DNA of 64,000 nucleotides from Epichloe hybrida (Eukaryota > Ascomycota > Sordariomycetes > Hypocreales > Clavicipitaceae), in NCBI GenBank assembly GCA_019022495.1, contig JAFEKR010000002.1:2976001-3040000 (forward strand). Reading direction: 5' to 3'. The notes beneath the pieces were generated by a model, which was not told where the DNA came from, did not search any database, and saw only the letters and a list, made by a program, of their open reading frames with translations. A program made the position numbers and the translations under genes. Shown piece after piece: positions 22,315 to 34,748 of the stretch. Position 1 is the stretch's first letter. The number at the start of each line of letters is the position of its first letter.

Positions 22315-25303
22315 TAATTAGAATTATTATATTAAATAATAAATTCTTGATTCCATAACCACTTATTCCTTTTCGCTCTATATTCTTATCCCTTTTTTCT
22401 AAATTATTCTTTTTCTTCCTTTACCTACTAAATTCCTTCGCTCTAATATCCTTTTTACCTTCTATAATCACGCTTAAGTTTTCCTTATTATTAAATAAAA
22501 ACGCCCCTTTCTTTGCATTTATTAAGTTAGTCTAGTAACCCTACAAATTCATTTTCCTTAGTTGCGTTTTTATTCGCTAGCTTATCCACCTATATACATA
22601 GTATTACTAGATGTAAAACTACTTAAGCTACTTTTAGCTTTAGTCCTAATTTTTTAGTTAGTCTCTGTCTCTTTATTAGTATTTCTAGCACTAAAGTGTT
22701 CGCACGCGCTTACTTATCTATTAATTTAACTTTATTAGCTAATCCTAGTATTTATAACTTTCTACGTAGTATTTCTAGCGCTAGAGTGTCCTTTTATACT
22801 CACGCCCTAGCTAATTTAGTGCGCTTGTCTACCATTTCTAGCGTAGCTATTGCAGACCGCGGCTCTATGACACTTTTCTTTAGCGTTTGTAGTCTAAATT
22901 CCGCTAGACTTAAGACTATTAAAATTAGTTTTATAGTAACTAATTTTGCTGTTTTTATATCTTCTTTAAGCTTCTTTTACTCTAGTAAGAGCCTATTAAT
23001 AAATATTACTTAAAGATTAATCCTATCCCGCAGTTCTATTACTATGGCTGCTAACTTTGCTATCTTTTCTTGTGCTCTTTTTTATTAATTATATTACGCT
23101 TTAGATTAATAACCTAATTATGAAATTCCTTTGACATTCTACCTAATTCTAAGCTTAGGATTCTTCCTTTTTAGTCCTTTAGTATCTCTAATACCTAGAT
23201 AAACTTTTTAGTTATTAATATTATATTCTCCTTTACTACTTCCTCTAGTTCTATTACTTTAGTCTTATATTTATTAACATCTTTATTTGCGTCTTTCGCA
23301 AGGTTTTCTACTACTTTAAATTTAGTGTCTATCTTATCAATCTTATCAATTAAATTGTTGATTTTGCTTATCTTATGCTCCTTATTTCTTTCTTTATTCT
23401 ATTAGAATTCAGCTGATTTAATTATTACTAACATCCTCCTTATCTTAATACAAAGCAAATCTATCCTTCTAATACTAGTAAGTCCTCCTACGATCATGCC
23501 ATTCACCCCTCTATATTTATTCGCAAATCTTAAAGCTAGTAAGTCCGCTTATAGCAGAAGTAATGCTATACTATTATAAGTAGTATATTAGTAGCTACGT
23601 TTAACTATAACACTATTATAATAAGCTACTACCACTGTTTTTACCTAATTCTTTACTTATCTAGTTGCTTCGCACTCTATTAGATTTGCTATTAATTAAT
23701 ACGCTAGTTTCCTTACTTATTACATTACCTACTATTATACGCTTAAAGCGGCCTGTTATTTATTAAAAATAGTAAAGATTTAGATTACTACGTTCTGCTA
23801 TAACGTAAAGTAAGCATCCCTTAAATCCACCTCTAATCCATTAGCTACCATAGTAGCACCGTTTAAGGCGAATTTATAAGCATAAGCCTATATTACATAG
23901 CGGACATCCTATACGCTTACCTTCTAGCCTACTGTGGTGTGCCTAAAGCTACTAAAGTTAATTAATTTAATATCTCTTCCTTTATATTTAGCATTAAATT
24001 CCTCTATTACTCTTTTACACGCTACTAATCTAATCTTTAGTATTAGTAGGTAATTCTCTAATCTAAATCCTAGTTTTCTAAATCTAGTAAATAGTAATTA
24101 AAAATTAAGTTTTCTAATTTACTTATGCACCTATAATAGTATAATAAGGTATTTAGCGGGTATATTATTAAGTTTGTCTTTAAATTTAGTCTTAAGTTCT
24201 TTTTCCTTACCCTTAGACCTTACAAAGTCAGATTCTCTATTACTACTAGCTCTAGTTTTAGGTTTAGATCCTTTATTATTATTACCGTTAACTTCATATT
24301 CGGCGTTCTTATTGCTTAATTAAGTAAGGTTAATTTTCTCTGTGTTATTACCACTCTTATTACTATCCTAGTGGTTAACTTTCTCTTCATTACTATTATT
24401 TTCCTTAGTTATATAGATAAGTTTATTACTCTTTTAAGCTACTTTACTTAGAGCTTACTATACTTATTTCTAAATTTATTCCTAATTATCTTCTAGTAGT
24501 TACTATAACGCCTAATTACTTTCTTATCTTTCTACCTCTAAATCTAGCGCTATAGCTAGGTAATCTTTACTACTATTGTTTTTTCTATCTATATCTTATA
24601 ATAAGGGCTCTGTTCTAGCTACCTTTTTAATAGTAGTAGTAATAGCTTTAACATCTTCCACGCTACCTATAGCTACCTGTGATAGCTTATTTAATTTATC
24701 TTATACTATTATTAAGCTTACTAAATACTATTATTAGCGTAAAATCATAATTTGCTTTAGCGGATTCGTAAACTCTTAAAATTAGTGAAATTCTAGTACT
24801 AACTTTAACGTATAGCGTAACCGCTTTAGTCCTTTAAAAACAACTACTATACCTAATTTACGTAGAAGGTTATCTACCTATTATTTATATGCTACCTTTT
24901 CTTCGTAGGAAATAACTAAGTGTTATGCCAAATCTACATATACTAATTCTCTAACTATTTAATTTTAGCGTATTAAAGCTAGGCACTAAATACATAGGTA
25001 CACCGTATGTATTTGCTTGTAAATCATTCGGTCACGTATATCTAACTTATTATTAAATAAAACAAAGTCTAGTCTTCTACCTAGGTAATAGCGTAGGTTA
25101 TAATTAATTATATAAGCTTTGTATTTAAGCTTAGAGGGAGCGTTTCTATATATTATATAAAACCTCTTATAACTATTATACTTCTTTATCTTCTCTAGAT
25201 AACACTCTTCCACTTCTAATAGCTTATGAAACTCTATTCTTCTTATATTACTAAATTCATATACCTTAGTTACGTAGTAAAAGAAAGCTTTATGAGATTA
25301 CAT
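22315..25303 (-). pseudogene. Gypsy-2 accessory 3' ORF relic, coiled-coil protein of unknown function
   Basis: A frame of about 996 codons downstream of pol, in the position of env in retroviruses. I do not recognise the family. Likely start is the ATG at 25303 (M, stop, then SHKAFFYYVTKVYEF). The N-terminal third is basic and Tyr-rich (RYYLGRRLDFVLFNNK, open at 24986-25213). The middle, about 24400-24180, is rich in Asn, Ser and Lys (KGSKPKTRASSNRESDF). The last third, about 23450-22320, has heptad-like charged helices (KTKVIELEEVVKEN, then KIAKLAAIVIELRDRI). One frameshift lies in a six-base run at 23078-23083. Stops are RIP-type. I see no signal peptide, membrane segment or CCHC knuckle, so an envelope protein is unlikely. 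A structural protein or captured host gene are alternatives. Confidence 0.72.
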
Positions 25304-25314
25304 GCGCTTATGCT

Positions 25315-25610
25315 AAATCCTACTACGCTAAGTTTGCGTAGGTATTAAGGTTATTATAAAATATAGAAAATATAATAATTTAAAGAATATAACTACGTAG
25401 GTACTAAATCTAACTACGCTAAGTTCGCGTAAGTATTAGGGGTTATTATAAGGTATAAAGAATGCAAGAGTTAAGAAAATACGACTACGCGGTTATTAAA
25501 TAGCTTTATAAGGTAATAGGAAATATTAATATTAAATGAAATTACGTGCGCGCGCACTAGATCTAGCTACGCTAGGAATATAAAGGTATTATAAGATGTT
25601 ATAGGATATA
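25315..25610 (-). repeat. Tandem repeats between Gypsy-2 pol and the accessory frame
   Basis: Two clear units with a 91-bp period start at 25315 and 25406 (AAATCYWACTACGCTAAGTT, then GCGTARGTATTA and GGTTATTATAA). A partial third lies near 25557. They fill the gap between the end of pol and the ATG of the downstream frame, where a promoter or splice-acceptor region would be expected. Confidence 0.7.
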
Positions 25611-25689
25611 AGTTAAGTAAGTTACCCTTAGCTAACGCAATAAATAATATATGTAGGAGGATGTAATAATTCTGTGCTAATGCCTTGAA

Positions 25690-28600
25690 TTCGCCCCTTA
25701 TTATTATACCTTTCCTCTAATATTATTATTCTATAGGAGGTTTAAGGCCTTTCTTTACATACTCCCTTGCTTAATTAATTAGGTTTTTCTTAAGATAATC
25801 CTCTACTATCTCCGCTGTATTAATTCTTATTTTGTCTTCTATAATCCATTAGTTATCCTTAGTAGCGTAGCCCTTCTATCTAATAAGGAATTCAATTCTT
25901 GATGTTTTAGTTTGCTTAAAAATCTTAATCTAATAGCTATAAATTCTCTTGATTTCCTAATAGTCCGCTTCCTACGAATTATTAAACATAATTAGTAAAG
26001 GAGCTGCCTCTTCTCTCTTAAATAGGTCTTTTCCTTAGGCTAGCTTCTAAATCTGCGTAGCTAATACTACTAGATACATATGTGAATTTAGAGGGAAATC
26101 TAATTAATATACTAAGGGATTCACTTTTTCTAATACCTTATATAGCCTTACCCTTTATAGGGACTATTTCTTCTTTGGTTTGCTAGGTAATTTATATCCC
26201 TTATGCAGTTATAGATATACTATATCTCCTTTGTTAATATTAACTAGTTTATGGCAATTATTATATTGAATTTTAGCAAGCGCAGCTGCTATTATAATTG
26301 CTAATTAGGCCTTATGCTAGTATAATTTTCGTAGTACCGCAATATTATTTGCGTTAAATCTAGTGTTAGTTACGTTATTTAGAGAGAGTAAATTAATAAT
26401 ACTTAGCGGATAAAAACCGTATAGTAGCTTATTAGGAGCCTGCCCTATGCCCGTAGCTATAGTGTTATTTAGCTAATACTATAGTGCTAGTAGTAATAAT
26501 ATCTATGTTGTATCTAGGTCTGTTACTATATAATATTATATTATAATTATCACTATCTAATTTTTCCTTTCTATAGTTCTATCTATCTAAGGGTAATATA
26601 CTATGCCTATAAGGAGTTTAACTCCTATACGCCTAAATATCTCCCTCTATATATTAGATATGAACTTTAGGTCTCTATTACTAATAATTTATCTTAGTAA
26701 TCCCTAGTTTATAATATATAAGGCATAGAGAAGTAGTTCTACCTAAATTTCCACTAGATATATAGTGTGCCCTAGTATTAAAAGAGTTCTCTTACTAAAT
26801 AAACAATTTACTAGGTATAGTAAATTATATATGGCATACCCCTCTATTTGCTACATAGTGTTTGTAGCTAATACTTCTAGTATATCTATTATAAAATTAA
26901 GTAAAATTGTATAAAAAGGTGTTAGCTTTAACTATAATAGTTATAACTCCCTAGGCGGTTTTAACTAATTAATAGCGTTTTCCTAACACACTATATAATA
27001 GGTAATATACTTACGAATTTGCTAGCTTATATGTAGAAAATAGACTAATTATAACTCTGCTACCATTCTAGCAATTCCGAAATAGTGTTAGTCATCGTGT
27101 ACTAGATACAAGATAGATTTGACCTTAGTTATTAGAATATAAAGCTAGAAAAATCCATCCCCGCTATAGTAGTATAGCAAACTATCTTCACGCAAATCCT
27201 ATCTATATAAAGGAATTCTTAGTTTAACTCTAGTATCCCTTACTGCTTGCCTTTCCTAATAGGCTTTTATAGCTAAGATAATTTAGCTGAATTTTTAGTC
27301 TAGCTAGTATCCTAATATAATTCTAGCCTTAAGTTCATTGTCTATGATTACTGTTGTAATGTATTCCTCACTTATAAAATACGCACTTACCTCTAATTCA
27401 TTATATTAACTCTTCTACGCTATCTCTCTATAAGTCACCTCCACTAGTAGCCTAGAAAGCACATCTAGGACAACATTTAACGTTCCTAGCACGTGCGTTA
27501 CCCTAAGATTAAATTATGACAAATAATTCGCGATTTTTGCTAGTTTTAGATTAGCCTTATCTAGATTTATTATTAATAGTAAGGTATGTTTAATAATACC
27601 CTTAGCTAGAGAATAGTTAGTTAATATATTAACTACTATACTGTTAAATTAAACTATTTTTCGGAGTTTCCTAACGCTCCATGTAATTACAGCTATCTTT
27701 GCTTCTATTAAACCATACTGTTTCTTAGCACGCGATATTGCCTTAGAGAGGAATAAGATTAGCTAAATCCTATTATTCTTAATATCTTTCCTAGGGATGC
27801 TTTGACTATCCTATTTATCTTGTAATTAGAAGGTATATAGGCTAAATCCTTCCTTATATGCGTTAATTTTAAGAAAAAGCAGTTTCTTTAGGTCATAGTA
27901 CTATAATATCTGTTTCTCGCTTAGGAACGCTTTAATGTCTTTAAAAGCCTTTTTCTCGTCTACTATTAGCAAAAATGTCTTCTATTACGTCTTTTATTTC
28001 TATACTAGTTTCGAAATACTAGTGATTTTCTTATCCTTTTTATAGAACTCTCTTAATAGCGTAGTCTTTCGCTCCTATAATAGTTAAATTCGTATATTAA
28101 ACCATAGGATCCCATTACGAAGGAATCCAGCTATCCTAATAAAGGTTTTAAGGCTTAATAGATCACTTAGGAAAATCATTTTTTAAAATGCTTTAAGTCT
28201 GTTATTAGTATTAGTAATTCTATTACTATTAATAACAAAACCTAGCAACTGGATGGCGGGGTAGCTAATAAACGATTTCTTTACTGTAATCATTATCCTA
28301 TTTTCTTCGAGGATCTTAAGCATAATGCTAAGATAATTTAAATAATCCTTAATGTTATCCGAAAAAACAATAATGTTATTAATATAAACTCGAACAAAAT
28401 GCTTATACTTTCGGAAAAGTTAGTTTATAAACCTTTAGGCAAAAGCAGGGGAATTTTTAAATCCTATTAGTGCCACATTCGACGCCTTAAGGCCTCGATT
28501 CGATATGACCACTATGCGGGCTTAATAGTCCCTCCTAATTAGTAACTAATAGAAAAATCCTGTTCTGTTAAAAAGTAAGAAAACCTTCTTACTATGTGTG

Positions 28601-31600
28601 TTATTTATAATATCGCTTTAGTCTAGTAAAGAGTATATATCTAGCATCGCTATGTTATTAAGTGGCCTTATATTAATTACCACCTTTCCTTTCTTTTCCT
28701 AGCTAGTTTTATGCTACACTATAAACGCTAGGCACGCTATAGCCGCCAGTTTATCTAAATATAATATCTTACCCTTTAAGTGTAATTTATCATATACTTC
28801 GTTAAGTTTACTTGCGTCCTAGCCCCCTAATTAGTAAGGTCTAATTAGCCTTGTTTAATATTACTATCCCTTAACAAGGTTGATTCTTATTTTCTAGTCC
28901 TTAGGCATAGGCACGATGCCTCTGTCTCAATAAATATCATATTTATCTATTAATTTAATAAACTTACTTACTACATCCTAGTCAATATTAGTAACTTATA
29001 CTCCGAAGTAATTAATAACATATAGGATCTCCTCTAGGCACAAGATTCCGTAAGATAGTACTCCTACGTTAACCTTTTTTAGATTAAACTCATTATTTCC
29101 TTTGTCTAACTTATTCTCCTTCTTATTCTCTTCTCCTATAGTCTCTGTAATATCCTTACTAAAATAGGCATAATATACAAAAGGATTATTAACTAGATAA
29201 TTAGCGTTAACCTCACTTGCTACCACTAGACATGCAACCTTCTAATATTTGCTAATAGTAATGGTTTTATCCGTTAGGTTATACGCCACCATCTGTTTCT
29301 AGCTAGATCTAGTAATTAATACATTAGGAAAAAACTTCAAACATAATTATATGTAGTACACGCTTATCTCTTAGTTCTCCTATACCTCCTTCTAACTAAC
29401 TACTACAGTTAACTATATCTTTAGTGAAATTATCACTATATAAGCTATAATAACCTATTAGTATGGAACTTTGCTTATTAGTTAGAATATTTCTACTTCT
29501 ACTATTATGTTATAAACTAACCTAAAAACTACTTTAGGACGTACAAAATTAATTTTCACTCTATACTTATAGAGAAAGTTTATTCTAAGTAGCAGTTTAG
29601 GGCCTAGATTTAGCATTATATCCGCCGTAACTATGAAATATCCAGCGATTTCCATTTTACACGCTACTCCTAGGAGATAAAAATCAAATATAGCTATTTT
29701 AGTAATAAAAAAGGAAGATTACACTCTAGATACTAGCTTTAGTTCCTATGTTCTTTATTTCACATTTAACCTGTTTTACTATAACCATGCCTTATCCGCT
29801 AATATTAATAATATCCTAGTGTTAAGGCAAATTTAATAATTCTTACCTTTATTATTAAATTTTAGAGGAATTTTTAAATATATATTTACTCTCTTCCTAT
29901 TATATTTAACCTCCTAAGGTCTTACAATGGCTTTAATTACTTATCTAGGCGTGAGTTATTTTGGTTTAATTACTTCCGTTTTAGTAATTACTATATCCGC
30001 TTCTTTGCCACTGTTTTCTATAAAATAAGTTTTAATAAAGTTAGATTCCTATATTCTGAATTCATTATTCTTCTTATTAGAGACCTCTCCTTCCTTAGCT
30101 ATATAGTAACCGCATTCCTAGAGATAGGTTTTATGCTATTATACGTCAGAATTATTATTATATACTATAATATAGGCATACTCCTTTTCCTTAGTAGGCG
30201 GTTTTTCCTAGCGTTAATAATACCTAGGTTACTATTAGCCTCTAGTGCCTAAAGGTCCTTGGCTTTAAGAATATTATTCTTCTAGTTAATCTTACGCCCT
30301 TTCTTACTAGCTTTAGTTAAAACTAGGTCACTCCCCTTAATTCTCTTAAGTTTTATTCTACTAAGGCCTCTAGTTTCACCCTTTAGTAAGTTAATTTCGC
30401 TAATATAGCCTAGGTTAGAAAAATCCTAAGGATCCTTACTAGTTCCTATTATCCTATTAGTATTATAGATTTCTAGGCTAGAATTACGCATTTATTAGCC
30501 TATTCTAGTTAGCTTACATCTCATTTTTATTATCTTCTAACTTACTATTAGATTTATTTATATTAAAATAGACTTTAAGCTTTCCTTTGCTCTTTTTGCC
30601 TTTTCCTTATCCTTTACTACGTAGGTAATTACATAAGTCGCGTCTCTTATTATTCACTATAGTAACATATACTAATCTTATATCCTCGTAAGTTAGCATT
30701 AGATATATTTATTATAATCCTAGATAGAGCTTAAGGTATAAACATATTAGGAGCTAATAGTTAGTTATTTCGCTATTAGCTCTTGTATATTAGAAAATTT
30801 TTAATATGAATTTATAAAAAGATACTTTATTAAGAATATTTTCTTTAGTATACTCTGCCTTATCAAGCTACGCCATTGCATCCTACACTTAAATACTAAA
30901 TTCCTTCTATACCATAGTAAATACTAATAATATATTGTTAAATATGGTGGCTCGTTCGTTTGCATTAAGATGTTATCTATACCATACTATTACGTCTCCT
31001 TGGAATAGCATCTAGATCTTCTTTTAGATAATATCTTGTTAGCTAGGGTTAGCATAATATAAGTGGTCTTTAATAGCCTAGACCTATAATTCAACATTAT
31101 AAAAGATAGTCTATTTCCTATCGTAAGTAATAAGGTTAGTACTAGCTTCTTCTAGTTTATTATAAGGCTTAAAATGTCCTATATCTATGATTTTCCATGT
31201 TAAATCCGCATTTCGTTCCGTTACCTCTGTTTATTAATTATACTAGTCTTAATCTAACGCTAGATTCGCTCTTCCTTAATAACTAGGATTAATGTGCTAT
31301 CCCTAGTCTAGTTAATATAGGGTTAGCTGTGGCGGATTATATAGATTTAACTACTACTATTAGATTCCTAGCTAGTATAGTAGTATTATTAGTTATGTTA
31401 CTAGTCCGGACTAAGTATCTAAGTGACTATTATATTAACCCTAGTTGCTTAGTAGATATACTATCCTCTGTGTGGGATTCTACGCTAATAGTATTAAACC
31501 TACTAAGGTAGTAGTACTCTATAAACCTTTGATTTTAGATATTAATCTTAACGCTAGATAGTCTATTCTATCTACTACCTAGCTTAATATAGCTTATTGC

Positions 31601-32349
31601 ATAGCCTATTACTACTCTATTATTCCCTATAAGAGCCATGTGGTGTTATATTTATTTACCCTAGTATATGTTTCTCCTAGTTCTAATATATTTCCTAAAG
31701 GTTCTAGCTATAGATCCTATGGATTTAGCTTAGTTAGAGGGCTAGGGGGTTTTATGCTTAGTCTAGCGGTGTTATTTTTAGGGTAGTTTATAATCCCCTT
31801 TCCTTTATTGATTTTGCCTATCTTTATTATACTTAGACTAGTGGTATTGTTTTTAGGGTAGTTTGTGATCCCCTTTCCTTTGTTAATTTTGCCTGTCTCT
31901 ATGCTCCTTTTAGTTCTAGTTGTGGTATTGCTATTAGCAATACTAGTAATGCTTTTAGATTATTGCCCTAAAGCTTCGCTTCCTTCTAATTTAGTAGAAT
32001 TATTAAGGAATCCTTTAGATTTAGCCTTAGAGATATAGTTCCTAACTTAATTCCAAATAATACGTATAGTTTACGTATTAATTAGATTCTAGTGAATAGG
32101 TGGCTCCTAAGATATTAGCTATTCTTGTCTCCTTATAATTCCGTTATTGAATTCATAGTGTGTAAGTTCGTATAAGTCCTTCTGATTACTAATCCTAATA
32201 AGTTTTTATTTTTAATATTTAAAATCCGGATTTATATTATTAAAAGTCTAGAACTAATAAATAAGGTATAATTCGCTCTTAGTAACTAGGAAAGTGTTAA
32301 AAGTGTTTGGTTCTCTGTATTAACGCTATAGATAATTGGTTTTAGACAT
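25690..32349 (-). pseudogene. Gypsy-2 gag-pol relic
   Basis: Polyprotein relic of a chromodomain-bearing Gypsy element. Candidate gag start is the ATG at 32349 (MSKTNYL). Gag runs to about 30400 and holds a 75-bp in-frame tandem duplication near 31755-31905. Protease near 29800 reads CLNTRILL, from CLDTGT. RT about 28950-28000 shows PMPKDWKIRINLVKG, then GKVVINIRPLN, and the catalytic box as VYINNII, both Asp of YIDD changed to Asn. RNase H about 27950-27450 has AKKQYGLIEAKIAVI and VTHVLGTLNVVLDVLSRL. The integrase core has DRDLKFISN near 26680 and RTIERKN near 26560. Chromodomain near 25890 reads EFLIR.KGYATKDN.WI. Domain order is canonical; the protein is dead through RIP stops. Confidence 0.9.
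31755..31905 (-). repeat. 75-bp tandem duplication in Gypsy-2 gag
   Basis: TTTTTAGGGTAGTTT followed by CCCCTTTCCTTT recurs about 75 bp apart. On the minus strand it encodes two copies of a basic module containing GKINKGKG. The spacing is a multiple of three, so the duplication was in frame. Confidence 0.65.
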
Positions 32350-32410
32350 ATAGGTATTATATCTAGGTTACTAGAGATGCGTAACAAAAGAATCTTTAAT
32401 TACTACTACT

Positions 32411-32617
32411 TATTACATGCTAGCTTTGCATGTTATTAGGTTAAATCCATCAGAGGGGCTAACGGATTCGTAAGTTCGTGAGTTATGCTAAGTTCACTTA
32501 TAAAAGCTACTCTTAGGGGTAGGTTTAGATGTTAGAAGTAAGTTAATTCCTCTACCTATAATGCTAAACTTGTTCTTATCCTTCTTGTTAGTGGCTAAGC
32601 AGTTTCGCCACGTAACA
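32411..32617 (-). repeat. Gypsy-2 5' LTR (right copy)
   Basis: A 207-bp LTR. It starts TATTACATGC, a RIP form of TGTTACGTGC, ends CACGTAACA, and is followed by the duplicated target AAGAG. Confidence 0.95.
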
Positions 32618-33117
32618 AAGAGCTACTAAAGCATAGGTAAAGTATTATAACTAATAACACTAGCTATTAACCTTAAAAAAAGGAGACTTAGTACTACTAT
32701 TAGCAAAGAATATTAGACTTAAGGACATAAAATAGAAGCTAATCTCTAGATTTATTAGGCTGTTTTAGATACTTAATACTATAGGTAAACAAGCGTACTA
32801 ACTAGCACTACCTAATAAGTATAGTTAACTATATAACGTGTTCTATATTAGTTTATTAGAGCTATAGAATTACTAGAAAAACGCTATAGATAAAGAAATA
32901 CTAATACTAGACCTTAAAGATAAAGATAATAAATTTAAAGTTAAAGAAGTTAAGGATTATAGGAAGACTTATAAAGGTAATAAATACCTAGTGAAATAGA
33001 AGGGTTAGCTAAGTAAATATAATTAATAAGTAGTAGCAAAAGACATAGAAGGCGCTTAATATGTAATTTAGGCCTTTTATTAAAGTAAAATAAGGAGGAA
33101 GCATAGCGAGTTATAAG
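32618..33117 (+). pseudogene. Gypsy-1 D pol relic, end with chromodomain
   Basis: Continuation of the copy D integrase tail and chromodomain (about 32907-33100), colinear with copy A 3481-3980. The block KYLVK.KG.LSKYN is readable with Trp-to-stop changes. The open frame on the opposite strand at 32950-33144 is an antisense artefact, as at the same place in copy A. Confidence 0.87.
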
Positions 33118-34414
33118 CAAATTATAAGCACTAAGGAATAACATTACTATAGTAAAGGCTTAATATTATTAGTTGCCTAAAAATTCTGCCTAGAGGCTTG
33201 TGTTATATTACAAAAAAATAAAGGAAATGGCACCTAAAGCGTAGGTAAAGTAACTAGAAAACCCTCTATTATAGCCCCTAGATAGGAGATAACCTTACTA
33301 TTAATAAACCTGTACTTTACCTTATTCTTATTAGCCTAAATTACCTTATCTATAGTATAGAAGAAGTAGTGCACTACTATAGCCTAGGTAATATAGCCTA
33401 GATCTAATAAATAAAGCTAAAGAACTATATGCACTTCCTATATAGCTATAGTATTCTCTAGGTCCTCCTATTAAAATATTAGCAAAGCCCTAGTAAATAA
33501 ATAATAAAAAGCTAAGGGCAAACTAGAAAAGGGGGGAATAGGGCTATAGCTACTAAGGTAACTTGTAACTACTACTAAGAGACTAGATAGCTCTAGTAAG
33601 AAATAGAGGTAGCTTACATAGAAAGGTTAGTAAATAATAAGTAATTAGGTTAGGATTTAATAGACTTAATATGCCTTTATAGCACTAGTTAACCTAAAGG
33701 TAATATAGTATAAGGTGTTTATATAGTTAAATCCTATAACTAAGTTAAGGATATACTTAGCAAAGCTATAGTAAGTTTTCTCTAAAAAAACACTAATACC
33801 CTCTTTATTTAGGGTAGAAATAGTAGCGCCTATAAGGGCCTACACTTACTTATAAATAACTATTAGGTTAGAAAAGTTACTAGCTATTATTACTATAGTC
33901 TAGTATAGAAAAGTTAGTGAGTTAGAAGTATAAGGTAATAGAATACTAAGTAACTTACTGTCTTATAGGTATTACTACGCTTATTATATTAGAGATAACG
34001 CTTTAACTACTTATCCCTAGCGGCGCTGCTCCTAAGTAAAGAATAAGGAAAACTATATATAATCCTTAGTAAAGTAGCCTTAATTAGCAGGTGCCTCTTA
34101 AAGTTAGTATAGCTAGTGTGTAAGTAGTGTATATAAGAGCACTTATAGAAGCAAATAGCGTTAGTTTCTATAATAAAATAGTAAGGACAGGTGTATAATA
34201 AGTTAGGGTAAATAAAGTCTAATTAAAATTAATTAGAATAGTCTAGAGTTATAAGGAGGAAAAGGGAGTAATATAATAGTAAGTTATAATGAAATTTATA
34301 TTACAAAGCTAACTAATTTATTTGTTATTATTTTTATTATTAGCTAGTTAGTAAATAGCTATATTAAGGCTAGGGAAAGCTATTTAGAAGCCTAGCTATA
34401 AGTAGGGGGATAAT
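33118..34414 (+). other. Gypsy-1 D 3' tail (uninterrupted)
   Basis: Noncoding tail of the A/D subfamily, intact here. It shows the empty Copia-1 site at 33936-33960 (GGTAATAGAATACTAAG). It ends in a purine run AGTAGGGGGATAA just before the LTR. No gene is seen. Confidence 0.85.
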
Positions 34415-34607
34415 TATAAGGCCTTACTTATAACACAGGTGCACTCCGCTAGCGCACCACGCTGTAGGGCTAGGTCTACGTAACACTAGCGAGCCACTAG
34501 CTATAAGTTAGCGACTCGCACGCATAACACACTTAGACCTAGCAAGCTTTAGTTAATATACGAACGCCCCCCATACCTCTTGCCTAGCTATCCCCTTTGT
34601 TCTCACA
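34415..34607 (+). repeat. Gypsy-1 D 3' LTR
   Basis: A 193-bp LTR from TATAAGGCC to TTCTCACA. It joins directly a second, truncated Gypsy-1 LTR. Confidence 0.92.
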
Positions 34608-34748
34608 TAGGGCTAGGTCCACGTAACACTAGCGAGTCACTAGCTATAAGTTAGTAACTTATATATATAATACACTTAGACCTAGTAAGCTTTAGTTAAT
34701 ATATAAACGCCCCTATACCTCTTACCTAGCTATCCCTTTATTTTTATA
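34608..34748 (+). repeat. Gypsy-1 B 5' LTR, left end missing
   Basis: The last 141 bp of a Gypsy-1 LTR, starting TAGGGCTAGGTCC and ending TTTTTATA (TTCTCACA before RIP), followed by internal sequence ATTCTAAAGC as in copy C at 58741. The first ~60 bp are absent, consistent with copy D having inserted into this LTR at CCCTAGGG. Confidence 0.85.

Larger units (their letters stand above)
21929..32617 (-). mobile_element. Gypsy-2, complete Ty3/Gypsy element with an extra 3' reading frame
   Basis: A 10,689-bp LTR element with 207-bp LTRs at 21929-22135 and 32411-32617. Target-site duplication AAGAG is at 21924-21928 and 32618-32622. LTR ends are unusually long inverted repeats, TGTTACGTG and CACGTAACA. 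Coding is on the minus strand: gag-pol with protease, RT, RNase H, integrase and chromodomain (about 32349-25690), then a second frame of about 1,000 codons (25303-22315). The element is longer than the 6-8 kb usual for fungal Gypsy elements, and the surplus is that second frame. I see no clear primer site or polypurine tract beside the LTRs. RIP has destroyed all frames. Confidence 0.94.
20812..34607 (+). mobile_element. Gypsy-1 copy D, 5'-truncated, split by Gypsy-2
   Basis: A Gypsy-1 copy beginning abruptly at 20812 (equivalent to copy A 2368), interrupted at 21928 by Gypsy-2 and resuming at 32618. The reading continues across the gap exactly where copy A reads GGTAAGAGCTACTAAAGC. It ends with its 3' LTR at 34415-34607. 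Its 5' half is absent: it starts beside the satellite fragment, so a deletion or rearrangement removed it. Confidence 0.92.

Noticed and set aside
22696..23013. Plus-strand frame of 105 codons
   Set aside because: Antisense to the coiled-coil part of the Gypsy-2 accessory frame, which reads sensibly on the minus strand.
22315..25303. Retroviral-type envelope gene
   Set aside because: The position is env-like, but no signal peptide, transmembrane segment or Cys pattern is visible; kept as unknown accessory frame.
31329..31511. Plus-strand frame of 60 codons
   Set aside because: Antisense to Gypsy-2 gag; no homology and no context.
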